Counted from the stretch's first letter, positions 38,296 through 46,627 are shown. The stretch: DNA of 64,000 nt from Allokutzneria sp. A3M-2-11 16 (GCF_024213555.1 NZ_JANAVO010000011.1:123164-187163); one strand, 5' to 3'. A program made the numbers and translations. Notes: generated from the letters alone by a model not told the origin.

Positions 38296-38352
38296 GGTCA
38301 ACTTCGCACCGTACTGCGGGGCAGAAACCTCGGCGCACGGCGGTACCACTGA

Positions 38353-38396
38353 CCATGTGCCACATGGTGGCACCCTGCGTCACGCAGGGCTAAACT
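38353..38396 (+). promoter_or_regulatory. vapBC promoter with two palindromic operators
   Basis: CCATGTG-C-CACATGG (38353-38367) and CCCTGCGT-C-ACGCAGGG (38373-38389) are both perfect, followed by TAAACT (38391-38396) as a -10 just before the VapB ATG. Paired palindromes are usual for VapB/VapBC autorepression. Confidence 0.65.
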
Positions 38397-38402
38397 TGAC
38401 CC

Positions 38403-38672
38403 ATGAGCGTCCAACCCGAGATCACGCAGCGCGATCTACGCAGCCGGTCAAAAGAGATCATGGACGCGGTTGAAGGGGGCAATGCCTTCACAGTCACACG
38501 CGACGGTCACCAAATCGGCGAACTGATCCCGTTGCGCCGACGTCGGCGTTTCGTGTCACGGGCGCAGTTCGCCTCCGTATCTCGCAAAGCGGCCCCCGTC
38601 GACATCGAGGCGTTCCGTCTGGACCAGGAAGCGGCGATCGACCAGGACCACGGTGACCCCTATGAGCGGTAA
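38403..38672 (+). CDS. vapB: VapB/Phd-type antitoxin
   Basis: An 89-residue antitoxin with a Phd/YefM DNA-binding N-terminus (ITQRDLRSRSKEIMDAVEGG) and the short strand GHQIGELIPL, then an unstructured, charged C-terminal toxin-binding tail. It should neutralise the downstream VapC and repress the operon. Its end overlaps the vapC start. Confidence 0.9.
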   Translation: MSVQPEITQRDLRSRSKEIMDAVEGGNAFTVTRDGHQIGELIPLRRRRRFVSRAQFASVSRKAAPVDIEAFRLDQEAAIDQDHGDPYER

Positions 38673-39126
38673 CGCCTACCGCCAAGGGCTGCTCGACACC
38701 AATATCTTGATCTTGCGTCGCTGGGTCGACCCGGCGGAACTGCCGGATGAGATGGCGATCAGCGCGGTCACACTTGCCGAACTCTCGGCGGGGCCGCATC
38801 AGGTTCGCAGGAACGACGAGCAGAGCACCTATGACGAACACGGCGAACGCGCCCGTCGGCTCGACGTCCTGCAGCGGGCGGAGAACGAGTTCGATCCCAT
38901 CCCGTTCGACGCCGAAGCCGCCAGGGCCTACGGCCGGGTGACCGCGGCCGTGATTTCCGCCGGGCGCAAGCCACGCCGCCGGATGACGGACCTCATGATC
39001 GCCGCGACGGCGTTGGCCGAGGGTCTTCCCCTCTTCACAACGAACCCAGATGACTTCAAGGGGCTGCAGGATCTCCTGACGGTGGTGCCGGTGACTCGTC
39101 CCCGGTTGCCACACGAAACCCCGTAA
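38662..39126 (+). CDS. vapC: VapC-type PIN-domain toxin RNase
   Basis: A 154-residue PIN-domain ribonuclease. Acidic residues: Asp in GLLDTNILIL, Glu in AVTLAELSAG, Asp in RRMTDLMIAATA and Asp in FTTNPDDF. VapC toxins cut tRNA or rRNA. ATG 38662 lies inside the vapB end; GTG 38653 is an alternative. The pair stabilises the island between the metallo-hydrolase gene and its decayed copy. Confidence 0.92.
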   Translation: MSGNAYRQGLLDTNILILRRWVDPAELPDEMAISAVTLAELSAGPHQVRRNDEQSTYDEHGERARRLDVLQRAENEFDPIPFDAEAARAYGRVTAAVISAGRKPRRRMTDLMIAATALAEGLPLFTTNPDDFKGLQDLLTVVPVTRPRLPHETP

Positions 39127-39139
39127 CACCACCAGAGCG

Positions 39140-39262
39140 GCTGTTCACCGCTGTGGCAACACCGTATTTCCTGGCGAGGTCGGCAAGACGTGGTCGCCCG
39201 AGGACTTCGAGTCACTGATCGACGACGTGTCCTCGCGGAGTGGCGCTACCACGGCTACTGAG
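39140..39262 (+). pseudogene. decayed copy of the metallo-hydrolase 3' end
   Basis: Positions 39140-39262 align with 36627-36832. The block from GTCGGCAAGACGTGGTCGCC through TGTCCTCGCGGA is nearly identical, and then 88 bases are missing between two CCTCGCGGA repeats (36712-36720 and 36800-36808), after which the last codons and TGA resume. Scattered mismatches show that it is old. It is followed by a hairpin (GGACGGG/CCCGTCC, 39270-39302) like the terminator after the intact gene. It is read as the displaced 3' end left by an insertion. Confidence 0.85.
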
Positions 39263-39409
39263 GGCTTCCGGACGGGGCGCTAGCGCCTCAGGCGGCCCGT
39301 CCGTTGTCGCGACAGCGGACTCAAGCGCCCGTTCAGTCATCCAGCTCAAAGACGAGGGCCCTGTTGACGACATCCCGCTCCAGACCCGTCACCTGGCAGA
39401 TCGCATCCC

Positions 39410-39441
39410 TAAGACCTGGTCTCAAAACTCGGCGTGTCGCT
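39410..39441. mobile_element. solo end of an IS5-like element
   Basis: AAGACCTGGTCTCAAAACT (39411-39429) and the following bases (CGGCGTGTCGC) match the inverted right end of the IS at 40742-41650 over about 30 bases. No transposase accompanies it. No gene is seen in 39263-39561. Confidence 0.6.
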
Positions 39442-39561
39442 AGGTGAACCAACGGCCCGCCCCTGGCTCCGCACCGCCCGCCTGTGGGCCCGGCCCGACG
39501 GACCGGAGGTCTGTCAGAGAGACTGGGGGCCAGTGCCCGCCCTCTCGACCTGGAGCCTTTG

Positions 39562-40509
39562 ATGCTGCAAGGGACCGTCCGTTGGTTTGACGCCGAACGG
39601 GGTTTCGGCTTCCTCGCGCCCGAGGACGGCTCGCCGGACGTGTTCGTGCACGCCTCCGAGATCGTCGGGGACGGCGGCGCGAAAGTGCTCCGCGAGGGTC
39701 AGGCCGTCGTGTTCGAGGTCGGCGAGAACGACCGCGGGCCCCAGGCGCTGCGCGTTCGCGTCACCGCCGATGCGGCCACCGGCAGCGCCGTGGGCCTGCT
39801 CGGCACCGTCAACTGGTACGAGCCGGGCAAGGGGTACGGCTTCGCGTCGCCGGACGGAGGCGGCGCCGACATCTTCGTGCACAGCTCCGCCATCGTGACC
39901 GGCGGCGTGGTCACCGAGGGGCAGCGGGTGGCCTTCCTGATCGTCGAAGGCGAGCGCGGCCCGCAGGCCGGGCACGTGATCCCGCTGGGAGCAGGGGCCG
40001 GCTCACCCGCTGCGGCTGGTATCGCGGACGGTGCCGACGGCACGGTGGCCTGGTACGACGAGGACAAGGGCTTCGGCTTCATCAACCCCGACTCCGGCGC
40101 CGGGGACGTCTTCGTTCACGCCCGGGCCCTGGCCGAGGGGCTGACGTGGCTCGCGGAGGGCGACCGCGTCGCCTACGAGGTGGCTAGTGGAGACAAGGGC
40201 CCGCAGGCCCGCGACGTGCACCTGGTCCGGGGCGCCGAGCCCCAGACGGCGCCGCAGCGGTCGGCACCTGCCGCGGCCGCAGGGCTGGCGGCGCGGGACG
40301 TGCCCGTACGAGGCGGCGAGGGCGTCGTCGCGCGCTACGACGGCGACCGCGGCTTCGGCTTCATCACCCCGGACGCAGGCGGCGACGATCTCTTCGCCCA
40401 CGTGTCCGTGATCATGGGGTCGGAGCCGCTGCAGAAGGGTGACCGGGTCCGGTACGCGGTGCGTCAGAGCGACCGGGGCCCGCAGGCCGACCGCATCGAA
40501 CGCCTCTGA
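39562..40509 (+). CDS. protein with four tandem cold-shock domains
   Basis: A 315-residue protein made of four cold-shock domains, at about 1-67, 79-141, 158-222 and 252-315, joined by Ala/Gly/Pro linkers. Each has the RNA-binding motifs: GFGFL/VFVHAS, GYGFA/IFVHSS, GFGFI/VFVHAR, GFGFI/LFAHVS. Bacterial Csp proteins normally have one domain of about 67 residues. It should bind single-stranded RNA or DNA with high avidity. ATG 39562 has GGAG 6 bases upstream and starts domain one exactly. A small hairpin (CGCCTC/GAGGCG) covers the stop codon. Confidence 0.92.
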   Translation: MLQGTVRWFDAERGFGFLAPEDGSPDVFVHASEIVGDGGAKVLREGQAVVFEVGENDRGPQALRVRVTADAATGSAVGLLGTVNWYEPGKGYGFASPDGGGADIFVHSSAIVTGGVVTEGQRVAFLIVEGERGPQAGHVIPLGAGAGSPAAAGIADGADGTVAWYDEDKGFGFINPDSGAGDVFVHARALAEGLTWLAEGDRVAYEVASGDKGPQARDVHLVRGAEPQTAPQRSAPAAAAGLAARDVPVRGGEGVVARYDGDRGFGFITPDAGGDDLFAHVSVIMGSEPLQKGDRVRYAVRQSDRGPQADRIERL

Positions 40510-40739
40510 AGAGGCGGCCCCACCGATGGCTGATCACTTCCCGACGAGAGTGCTCGTTCATCCCCGTCGATGGTGCCGTCAGCAACGCGGCTGCAGCCTC
40601 CTCCAGGAGATCGATCTCCCTCGTGGTGACGGGGCCCCGTGCCGACCCGAGGACCTGCTCCGCGCTCAGAAGCTCACCAGTCACCCCCACCCAACGACAC
40701 AGAGCTACCGATGTATCCCAAACGAGTGAATGGATGCGT
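40412..40739 (-). pseudogene. possible decayed reading frame beside the IS
   Basis: On the minus strand a frame without stops reads like protein over about 60 residues (LVWDTSVALCRWVG; TTREIDLLEEAAAALL) before running antisense into the cold-shock gene. Third-position GC is about 75 percent, lower than in neighbours. It lies just past the IS, on the far side from the exonuclease-like gene, but in a different frame. No family recognised. Confidence 0.3.
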
Positions 40740-40741
40740 TA

Positions 40742-41579
40742 GACCTGGTCGCAGAGCTCGATCTTATGAGCCGGCGGACGTTGATCACGGTGCAGGCCAG
40801 CGTGAGTAGCGCCAGCGTGGTGCGTTCGGTCCGGTCGCAGCGCAGCCCGAGGCGTTTGAACCGCAGCAGCCAGGAGATGGTGCGTTCGACGACCCAGCGG
40901 ACCCGGCCGAGGCGGGACTTGCCCTCAATCCCGCGCCGGGCGATACGGACCTTGATACCGCGGCGGGTCAGGTAGCGGCGGCAGCGGCGGTAGTCGTAGC
41001 CCTTGTCGGCGTGCAGCTTGTCCGGTCGGCATCGTGGCCGGCCCGCCCGGCCGTGGTGGCCACGCACGGTCGGGTTCGTGTCCATCAGCGGCTCGAACAG
41101 CATGCTGTCGTGGGTGTTTGCCGCCGACAACATGATGTGCAGCGGTAGCCCGTTCGCGTCGCACAGAACGTGGTACTTGGAGCCAGCTTTACCCCGGTCA
41201 GTGGGGCTGCGGCCGGTCAGCTCGCCCTCCTTTTCGACCGCACCGACACCGCGTCGATGCAGCCTCTGGTCCAGTCAAGCTCGTCGATGTTGGACAGCTC
41301 GTCGAGCACGAGCTGGTGCAGCCGGTCCCACACGCCGGCGTCCTACCACTCACGTAACCGCCGCCACGCGGTGTGCCCGGAACCGCATCCGAGCTGCTCG
41401 GGTAGGTCTCGCCAGCGGCAGCCGGTGTCGAGCACGAACAAGATCCCCTCTAGCGCGGCACGGTCATCGATCCGGGGCCGCCCACCCGGACCGCGCGGCG
41501 CTGGTCGGGACGGGATCAGGGGTTCGATCAGCTCCCAGAGCCGGTCTTCGACCCGCCGCTGCTGCGTCGTCTTCGCCAC
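40742..41579 (-). pseudogene. IS5-family DDE transposase, broken
   Basis: Read in order: N-terminal part 41579-41343 (start GTG; WELIEPLIPSRP, RWRDLPEQLGCGSGHTAWRRL) ends at an in-frame TAG (41343-41345) where CAG would be expected. A middle part (DELSNIDELDWTRGCIDAVSV) follows to a run of four A (near 41240), where the frame must slip by -1 to continue. The C-terminal part (HADKGYDYRRCRRYL; the DDE Glu in RWVVERTISWL) runs through the left end of the IS into host DNA and stops at 40705. The slip could be programmed as in related IS elements; the TAG is a true lesion. Confidence 0.85.
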
Positions 41580-41650
41580 GACTGCCCACGATCGACGACC
41601 AGGACCGGCAGGTTACGCAGTGACACACCCTTAAGTTTTGAGACCAGGTC
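40742..41650 (-). mobile_element. IS5-family-like insertion sequence, inactive
   Basis: An element of about 909 bp with ends GACCTGGTCGCAGAGC (left) and GACCTGGTCTCAAAAC (right, inverted), flanked by TA on both sides. It carries one IS5-type transposase gene on the minus strand, broken by a stop codon and a frame change. It inserted into the 3' end of the exonuclease-like gene. Confidence 0.85.
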
Positions 41651-43403
41651 TAAGCTCAACGATGTTCTGGTAAACCGGGTCCACGCCGTGGAGCCAATGG
41701 CGGGGGTTGTCGGCTGGGCTGTCGCTGTTTCGCCACAGCTGCGCGAAGAAGCTCATCAATCCGGTGTCAAACCCCCAAATGCTCATCTGCTCCCACCCCG
41801 GCAGTTCGACAGGGCAGCGGAAATCCTCGTGGACCCTGGTTCCCGGCGCCACGTAGAGGGCAGTTCGGCGATGCCAGTGACAATGTGACCGTTCACCGTC
41901 CACGTGCTCGTCACACGGCTCGTCGATCGCCGGATTGCCGCGACACAGTCTCGACTTGCGATGCGCCCGGCAGTACGTCTCATCGCCATGGACCACAACG
42001 GCGCATTGGCCTCCCGCCGCATCCGCCAGCGCGGGGCATCGCCGGGTCGACGCGAGCGGACCATGATCATTCGCGTAGTCCCCGGAGGCGAGCAGTTCGT
42101 TTATCTGGCGGTGAATGCGCGCGGCCGACTCCTCGGAGGCGCTTCCCGGCAACTCGTACACGGTTCCACGAGCCGCCAGCAGGGCGGCAAACGAAGACCC
42201 GGTCAACGGCGGCGTCAGCAGCCCGAGTCGTTCTTCCGGACTGAGGGGCCGCTCGCTCGGACGACCACCACTGCCCGGAACGAGCAGCCGAGCGTTGGCC
42301 ACCATGTCCAGCCACAGTTCCAGCACGCGCTCGCAGTCGTCGGAAACCGGCTCGTAGAACCATCTTTCCTCCGCATCCGGAAAGCTGGTGATGCCACGGT
42401 GGGAAGTGGTTCGCGACTGGACCTTCCGCCGCTGCCTGAGCTGGTGAACAGCGACAAGCGACGTCAGGTCCAGCCCAGCCGGTTTGCGGTGGCCACCCGA
42501 CAGGACCCGCCTCGCGAAATAGAGCGTGTCGACCGACTTCTCCAACACTGGATCAAGGTTCACCTGGTCCGCGTAGGTGCGCAGGCAGCGGTAGTCGGCG
42601 TCGAACAGGTTGTGCCCGACGATGAGGTCGACTCCTGCGGCGATCGAGGCCAGGCGGCTGATGTCGGTGGCCCTGAGCACATGGAACTCCACCTGCTTCC
42701 ACTGGCCGTGGCCAACGAGATCGCCTACCGGTTCTCGTTCTACGACCAGGACACCCACGACGTCGATGTCCCATTTCTCCGGCAAGCTGTCGCCGCCCAC
42801 ACGGGCGTAGTCGACGTCAATGGCGGCAATCCGGTGAGGCATCAGAGCGGGAAGTGGACCGACCACCGGAGTCGCGTACACCGGCGCGACTCCGTGTTGA
42901 TCGGCCGCGACAATCGCAGGATCCGGCGCGACGATCGGCGTCCAGCTTTCAAGCCTTACCGGATTGACGTGGTCGACCTCCCCGCGCTCAGACCTCTTCC
43001 CCCGTTTCATAGTCCATATGGAATGGACGGTGCACGGCGCATAACCTCTGGCCCAGAGATCAACGTCTTCCGGAAACTCGCGGGCGAGCTCCACCGTGTC
43101 GTGAACCCACGCGTAGACGGGCACCTCCGACTCGTGATGGATGTACCAGCCCGACTGGAGCGGGGCTCGCGGGGCGTCGACCTCGGGCTCGAAGTCCGAG
43201 GTGTAGCCAGGAGGGGGTGTGCCGCGCAGCGTGGGCACCGGATCACCGCGTTCAGCCCGGTCCTGGAGGATCCGGAGAAACCCGTACCCTCTCGGCGGCC
43301 AGATCGACGGCGCCAAGTCAATTCGGCCGGGCAGGCCTGACTCGTGGGGCTGCCCACCCTCAGAGCTCTCCGGCTCATCCGACTTCTTCCGCTTCTTCGG
43401 CAT
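41631..43403 (-). CDS. DEDD-exonuclease-like protein, 3' end altered by the IS
   Basis: A 590-residue protein. The middle (about 200-330) looks like an RNase H-fold 3'-5' exonuclease: HRIAAIDVDYARVGG (first acid), GVDLIVGHNLFDADYRC (second), KSVDTLYFARRV. The first strand has DVDY rather than the usual D-x-E, so catalysis is uncertain. The C-terminal quarter is cysteine/histidine-rich (RRCPALADAAGGQC; CRAHRKSRLCRG; HCHWH), perhaps zinc-binding. The last seven residues come from the IS end; removing the IS and one TA gives a stop at 40705, eleven residues on. ATG 43403 is 8 bases past its -10. Confidence 0.7.
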   Translation of the reverse strand: MPKKRKKSDEPESSEGGQPHESGLPGRIDLAPSIWPPRGYGFLRILQDRAERGDPVPTLRGTPPPGYTSDFEPEVDAPRAPLQSGWYIHHESEVPVYAWVHDTVELAREFPEDVDLWARGYAPCTVHSIWTMKRGKRSERGEVDHVNPVRLESWTPIVAPDPAIVAADQHGVAPVYATPVVGPLPALMPHRIAAIDVDYARVGGDSLPEKWDIDVVGVLVVEREPVGDLVGHGQWKQVEFHVLRATDISRLASIAAGVDLIVGHNLFDADYRCLRTYADQVNLDPVLEKSVDTLYFARRVLSGGHRKPAGLDLTSLVAVHQLRQRRKVQSRTTSHRGITSFPDAEERWFYEPVSDDCERVLELWLDMVANARLLVPGSGGRPSERPLSPEERLGLLTPPLTGSSFAALLAARGTVYELPGSASEESAARIHRQINELLASGDYANDHGPLASTRRCPALADAAGGQCAVVVHGDETYCRAHRKSRLCRGNPAIDEPCDEHVDGERSHCHWHRRTALYVAPGTRVHEDFRCPVELPGWEQMSIWGFDTGLMSFFAQLWRNSDSPADNPRHWLHGVDPVYQNIVELRPGLKT

Positions 43404-43410
43404 GGCCCGC

Positions 43411-43433
43411 ATACTAGGAACAGGCCCCGACAA
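43411..43433 (-). promoter_or_regulatory. RecA-NDp/PafBC-type promoter of the exonuclease-like gene
   Basis: On the minus strand TTGTCGGGG, eight bases, TAGTAT: a good match to TTGTCRGTG-N8-TANNNT. The ATG is 7 bases past the -10, so translation should be leaderless. Confidence 0.65.
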
Positions 43434-43545
43434 CGCGCGTGAATACGCTCATCTTGACGTTCCAGGCAATCACCCGATTACATCGGCCGTCCGCGACTGG
43501 TATGGGTACTCCAAGACCGTTCACTCATTTCAGGGGGCTGAGAGC

Positions 43546-44250
43546 GTGACGGAACGCGCGTGGCTGGATGTGCCGTTCGCGGAAAAGAACGAGGCAAAGG
43601 CGCAGGGGGCACGTTGGGACCCGAACGCCAAGCGCTGGTACTCGCCGCGGGCCGGGATCGCCGGGCTGGAGCGGTGGGCGGCCCTCCCCGACGTTCCCGA
43701 CCTGCTCCCGGGTGAAGACCGATCGTGCGGTTCGGGTCTGTTCGTGGATCTTGTGCCGTCATCGTGCTGGTTCACCAACGTTCGTTCCTGCGTGAGCCCG
43801 CGCGACTGGGAACGCCTGCGACGGATGATCACACGCAGGGCGGGCAACCGGTGCGAGGCGTGCGGCGCGGGCGAGGACCGGACCGCACGGCGTTGGCTGG
43901 AGGCACACGAGCGCTGGACTTTTGAGGAGCGGAATCGCACGCAGACCCTGCGACGGCTGATCTGCCTGTGCACTTCTTGCCACACCGTGACCCATTTCGG
44001 GCTCGCGACCATCAAGGGCACTGCGGCCGAGGCGTTCAGCCATCTCAGAAACGTGACGGGTATGTCGGAACAGGATGCTCACACGCATGTCCGTTCCGCA
44101 TTCGCCTTGTGGGAGCGGCGGTCCGCGGTGACGTGGACGTTGAACCTGGACATCCTGACCAAGGCCGGTGTCACGATCAGCTCGCCACCGCAGGCCGCCG
44201 CGCGCGTTTCGGTCGCCGAACGAACACTCCGGGCCGACGGGTACCACTAG
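43546..44250 (+). CDS. DUF5710 and HNH-type zinc protein
   Basis: A 234-residue protein. Residues about 4-40 match DUF5710 (WLDVPFAEKNEAKAQGARWD, then KRWYSP), a small domain found in plasmid primases and other nucleic-acid enzymes. Residues about 95-170 form an HNH-like zinc finger: NRCEACG, EAHERW and CLCTSCHTVTHFG. It may be a nuclease. GTG 43546 is divergent from the exonuclease-like gene, 142 bases away, and the two may be functionally linked. It ends overlapping the SDR gene by 3 bases. Confidence 0.72.
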   Translation: MTERAWLDVPFAEKNEAKAQGARWDPNAKRWYSPRAGIAGLERWAALPDVPDLLPGEDRSCGSGLFVDLVPSSCWFTNVRSCVSPRDWERLRRMITRRAGNRCEACGAGEDRTARRWLEAHERWTFEERNRTQTLRRLICLCTSCHTVTHFGLATIKGTAAEAFSHLRNVTGMSEQDAHTHVRSAFALWERRSAVTWTLNLDILTKAGVTISSPPQAAARVSVAERTLRADGYH

Positions 44251-45002
44251 ACCAGGGCGCCGGGGATGGCGGCGACGAGGCCGCCGTCGATGATCAGGTC
44301 CTGGCCGTTGACGTAGGAGGCTTCCGAGGACGCGAGGAAGGCGACGGCGCCCGCGACGTCCTCAGAGGTGCCGAGGCGACCGGAAACCACTTCGGCGGCG
44401 ACGGTGGGCTTGACCTCCTCGGAGACGGCCTCGTGGAACATCGCGGTCTCGATGTAGCCGGGGCTCACGGAGTTGACGCGGATGCCGCGCGGCCCGAGTT
44501 CGGCGGCGAGCGTGTGCGCGAGGTTGTGCACGGCGGCCTTGGTCGCGGAGTAGAGGGTGCCGGTCACCAGGCCGCGGTGCAGCGTCCACGAAGCGTTGAT
44601 CACGATGGCGGCGTCGTCGGAGAGCAGCGGGATGGTCTTCTGGATGGTGAAGAACACGCCCTTGAAGTTGATGTCCACGACGCGGTCGAACTCGGCCTCG
44701 GTGATGTCGGGGATCGGCGCGAACGAAGCGACACCGGCATTGGCGAAGACGACGTCCAAGCGGCCGTGGCGGTCCCGGATCGCGGAGACGAGCATGGACA
44801 GGTCGTCGAGGTCGGACACATCGCCTTGCACCGCAAGGACACGGTCGCTGCCGAGGTCTTCGACGGCGGAGTCCAGACGGGCCTTGTCGCGGCCGGTGAT
44901 GACGACGTGCGCGCCCTCGGACAGCAGCCGCCGCGCGGTCGCGAGGCCCATGCCGCTCGTTCCACCGGTGACGAGCGCGGTCTTGTTTTCGAAGCGGGTC
45001 AT
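44247..45002 (-). CDS. SDR-family NAD(P)-dependent oxidoreductase
   Basis: A 251-residue classical short-chain dehydrogenase: cofactor motif TGGTSGMGLA (about 11-20), NAG (VFANAGV), catalytic Ser region (VINASWT) and YSATKAAV with Tyr and Lys. The fold and length match the 3-oxoacyl-ACP reductase-like branch; the substrate is unknown. It lies 70 bases downstream of an XRE regulator of a type that usually controls an adjacent SDR. Confidence 0.93.
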   Translation of the reverse strand: MTRFENKTALVTGGTSGMGLATARRLLSEGAHVVITGRDKARLDSAVEDLGSDRVLAVQGDVSDLDDLSMLVSAIRDRHGRLDVVFANAGVASFAPIPDITEAEFDRVVDINFKGVFFTIQKTIPLLSDDAAIVINASWTLHRGLVTGTLYSATKAAVHNLAHTLAAELGPRGIRVNSVSPGYIETAMFHEAVSEEVKPTVAAEVVSGRLGTSEDVAGAVAFLASSEASYVNGQDLIIDGGLVAAIPGALV

Positions 45003-45071
45003 GGAAATCAGCGTGAACCGGCCCGCGCGAGACGAACAGGGCGAAGCTATCCGGGGTGTGGCACCACCAGG

Positions 45072-45905
45072 CTAAGCGGGCGCGGCGAGCCGGATGCGCA
45101 TGAGGCGGTCGACGCGCTCCGCGGACTCGGTGCCGGGGCGCGGGTTGAACAGCTCCAAACGCCAGTCGGGGTGGTCGGCGACCACCATGGTCGTCTTGTC
45201 GAAGACCAGGTCCCCGACCTCGACGTGGTGCACCGCCTTCACCGCCTGGCTGTGCGCGCCCACGTCGTGCCGCGCCCACAGCTCGGCGAACTCGGGGCTC
45301 ACGGCGCTGAGGTCGTCGATGACCCTGGTGAACTCCGGGTCCTCCGGGAAGTGCGCGGCGTCGGCCCGGTAAGCGGAGACGACATCGGGCGCGATCGAAG
45401 CCCAGTGGACCTGCGCGTCGCGGTAGCGGGCGCTCGTGAAGAACGTGATCAGGCAGTTGTGGTCGGCGTCGCCGTAGCCGAACACCGCCCGCGTCGCATC
45501 GTTGACCGCCAACACGTTCCAGTACCGGTCGTGCAGGATCGCGGGCCGCGGTGACCACGCGTCGATCAGCTGCCGGAGCTCCCGGCTGACCGCCGTGGTG
45601 CGCGCACCCCGTGGCCACGGCGGGTTGAGACCGGCCAGCAGGTAGAGGTGCTCGCGCTCCGGCTCGGCCAGGCGCAGCGCCGTGCTGATCGCATCAAGCA
45701 CCTCGGCGGAGACGGTGATGTCGCGCCCCTGTTCGAGCCAGGTGTACCAGGACACCCCGACCCCGGCGAGCACGGCGACCTCCTCGCGCCGCAGTCCCGG
45801 AGTCCGGCGCCTGCCCGCGGCCACCATGCCGACGTCGCCGGGCGTGAGCCGGGCCCTGCGGCTGCGCAGGAAATCGCGGAGCTGTTCGCGGGACTCGCTG
45901 GTCAT
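45072..45905 (-). CDS. XRE-family regulator with MmyB-like ligand domain
   Basis: A 277-residue regulator: helix-turn-helix about 20-75 (GLRREEVAVLAGVGVSWYTWLEQGR) and an MmyB/PAS-like ligand-binding domain (ILHDRYWNVLAVNDATRAVFG; HVEVGDLVFDKTTMVVADHPDW). Members of this family normally repress a neighbouring short-chain dehydrogenase; here the SDR lies downstream on the same strand. ATG 45905 lies 6 bases past a TACCGT -10 (45912-45917), so it is probably leaderless. Confidence 0.92.
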   Translation of the reverse strand: MTSESREQLRDFLRSRRARLTPGDVGMVAAGRRRTPGLRREEVAVLAGVGVSWYTWLEQGRDITVSAEVLDAISTALRLAEPEREHLYLLAGLNPPWPRGARTTAVSRELRQLIDAWSPRPAILHDRYWNVLAVNDATRAVFGYGDADHNCLITFFTSARYRDAQVHWASIAPDVVSAYRADAAHFPEDPEFTRVIDDLSAVSPEFAELWARHDVGAHSQAVKAVHHVEVGDLVFDKTTMVVADHPDWRLELFNPRPGTESAERVDRLMRIRLAAPA

Positions 45906-45943
45906 GGGTCCACGGTAGATCACCGGGCTGGAAGACTGCGGGT

Positions 45944-46495
45944 ATGAGCGCCGTCCCGCAGATCGTCACACTCGCCGGTGTCCTCGTCGGCGGCCTGATG
46001 TCGTTCGCCGCCACCACGCTGGTCGAGCGGAGCAAGTGGCGGCGGACGCATTCGTCGCGCTGGGACGAGAAGCGGCTGACCGCGTACATCGAGTACGCCA
46101 ACGCCGTGAAGACGTGTTCGCAGCTGTCATACCGGCTCGCCGCGACGCACGGCCACCCCGCCGGGGCACAACCGATCGAGCTCGAAGAGGGACTGAAAGC
46201 GTTGGCGGAGGCGGAGATCGAGCGCACCGTCAAGTGGGAGGCGGTGCTGCTGCTCGGCTCCCCCGAGGCCGTCGCGGCGGGCCGGAGCTGGCACGAGGCG
46301 ATCTGGAAGCTCAGCTGGGTGGCCAGGGGCCAGGCGATCGGCCGGGACGAGTTCATCGGCATCTACGAGATCTCCGGCCGCCGCCGCGACGAGTTCTACC
46401 GGTGCGCGCGGGCGGATCTCGGTGTGCGCAGCGGCGATCTGCCCAAGCCCACGCGGGACTGGCTGCCGCCCGCGGACAAGGAAGTCTCCTCCTGA
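45944..46495 (+). CDS. membrane-anchored hypothetical protein
   Basis: A 183-residue protein with one N-terminal membrane helix (IVTLAGVLVGGLMSFAATTLV) then a helical, charged cytoplasmic domain (RWDEKRLTAYIEYANAVKT). This layout is common in actinobacteria, but no function is known. It diverges from the XRE gene with 38 bases between starts. A 63-bp inverted-repeat element follows at 46565. Confidence 0.75.
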   Translation: MSAVPQIVTLAGVLVGGLMSFAATTLVERSKWRRTHSSRWDEKRLTAYIEYANAVKTCSQLSYRLAATHGHPAGAQPIELEEGLKALAEAEIERTVKWEAVLLLGSPEAVAAGRSWHEAIWKLSWVARGQAIGRDEFIGIYEISGRRRDEFYRCARADLGVRSGDLPKPTRDWLPPADKEVSS

Positions 46496-46554
46496 GCGAC
46501 TACACTCCGTCCTGTGCTTCTCGCCCCCGACCCCCGCATCGTCCGCCGGGCTGG

Positions 46555-46627
46555 CTAGAGAACTCCCGTTTCGTACTCTTATCGGGATTTGGGAGCGCTC
46601 TTTTCCCTGCTATGAGTACGAAACGGG
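46555..46627. repeat. 63-bp inverted-repeat element, copy A
   Basis: CCCGTTTCGTACTC (46565-46578) and GAGTACGAAACGGG (46614-46627) form a perfect 14-bp stem; the 35-base loop contains the palindrome GAGCGCTC. CTAGAGAACT (46555-46564) is attached on the left. Copies B and C are at 53535 and 57114. Confidence 0.9.
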
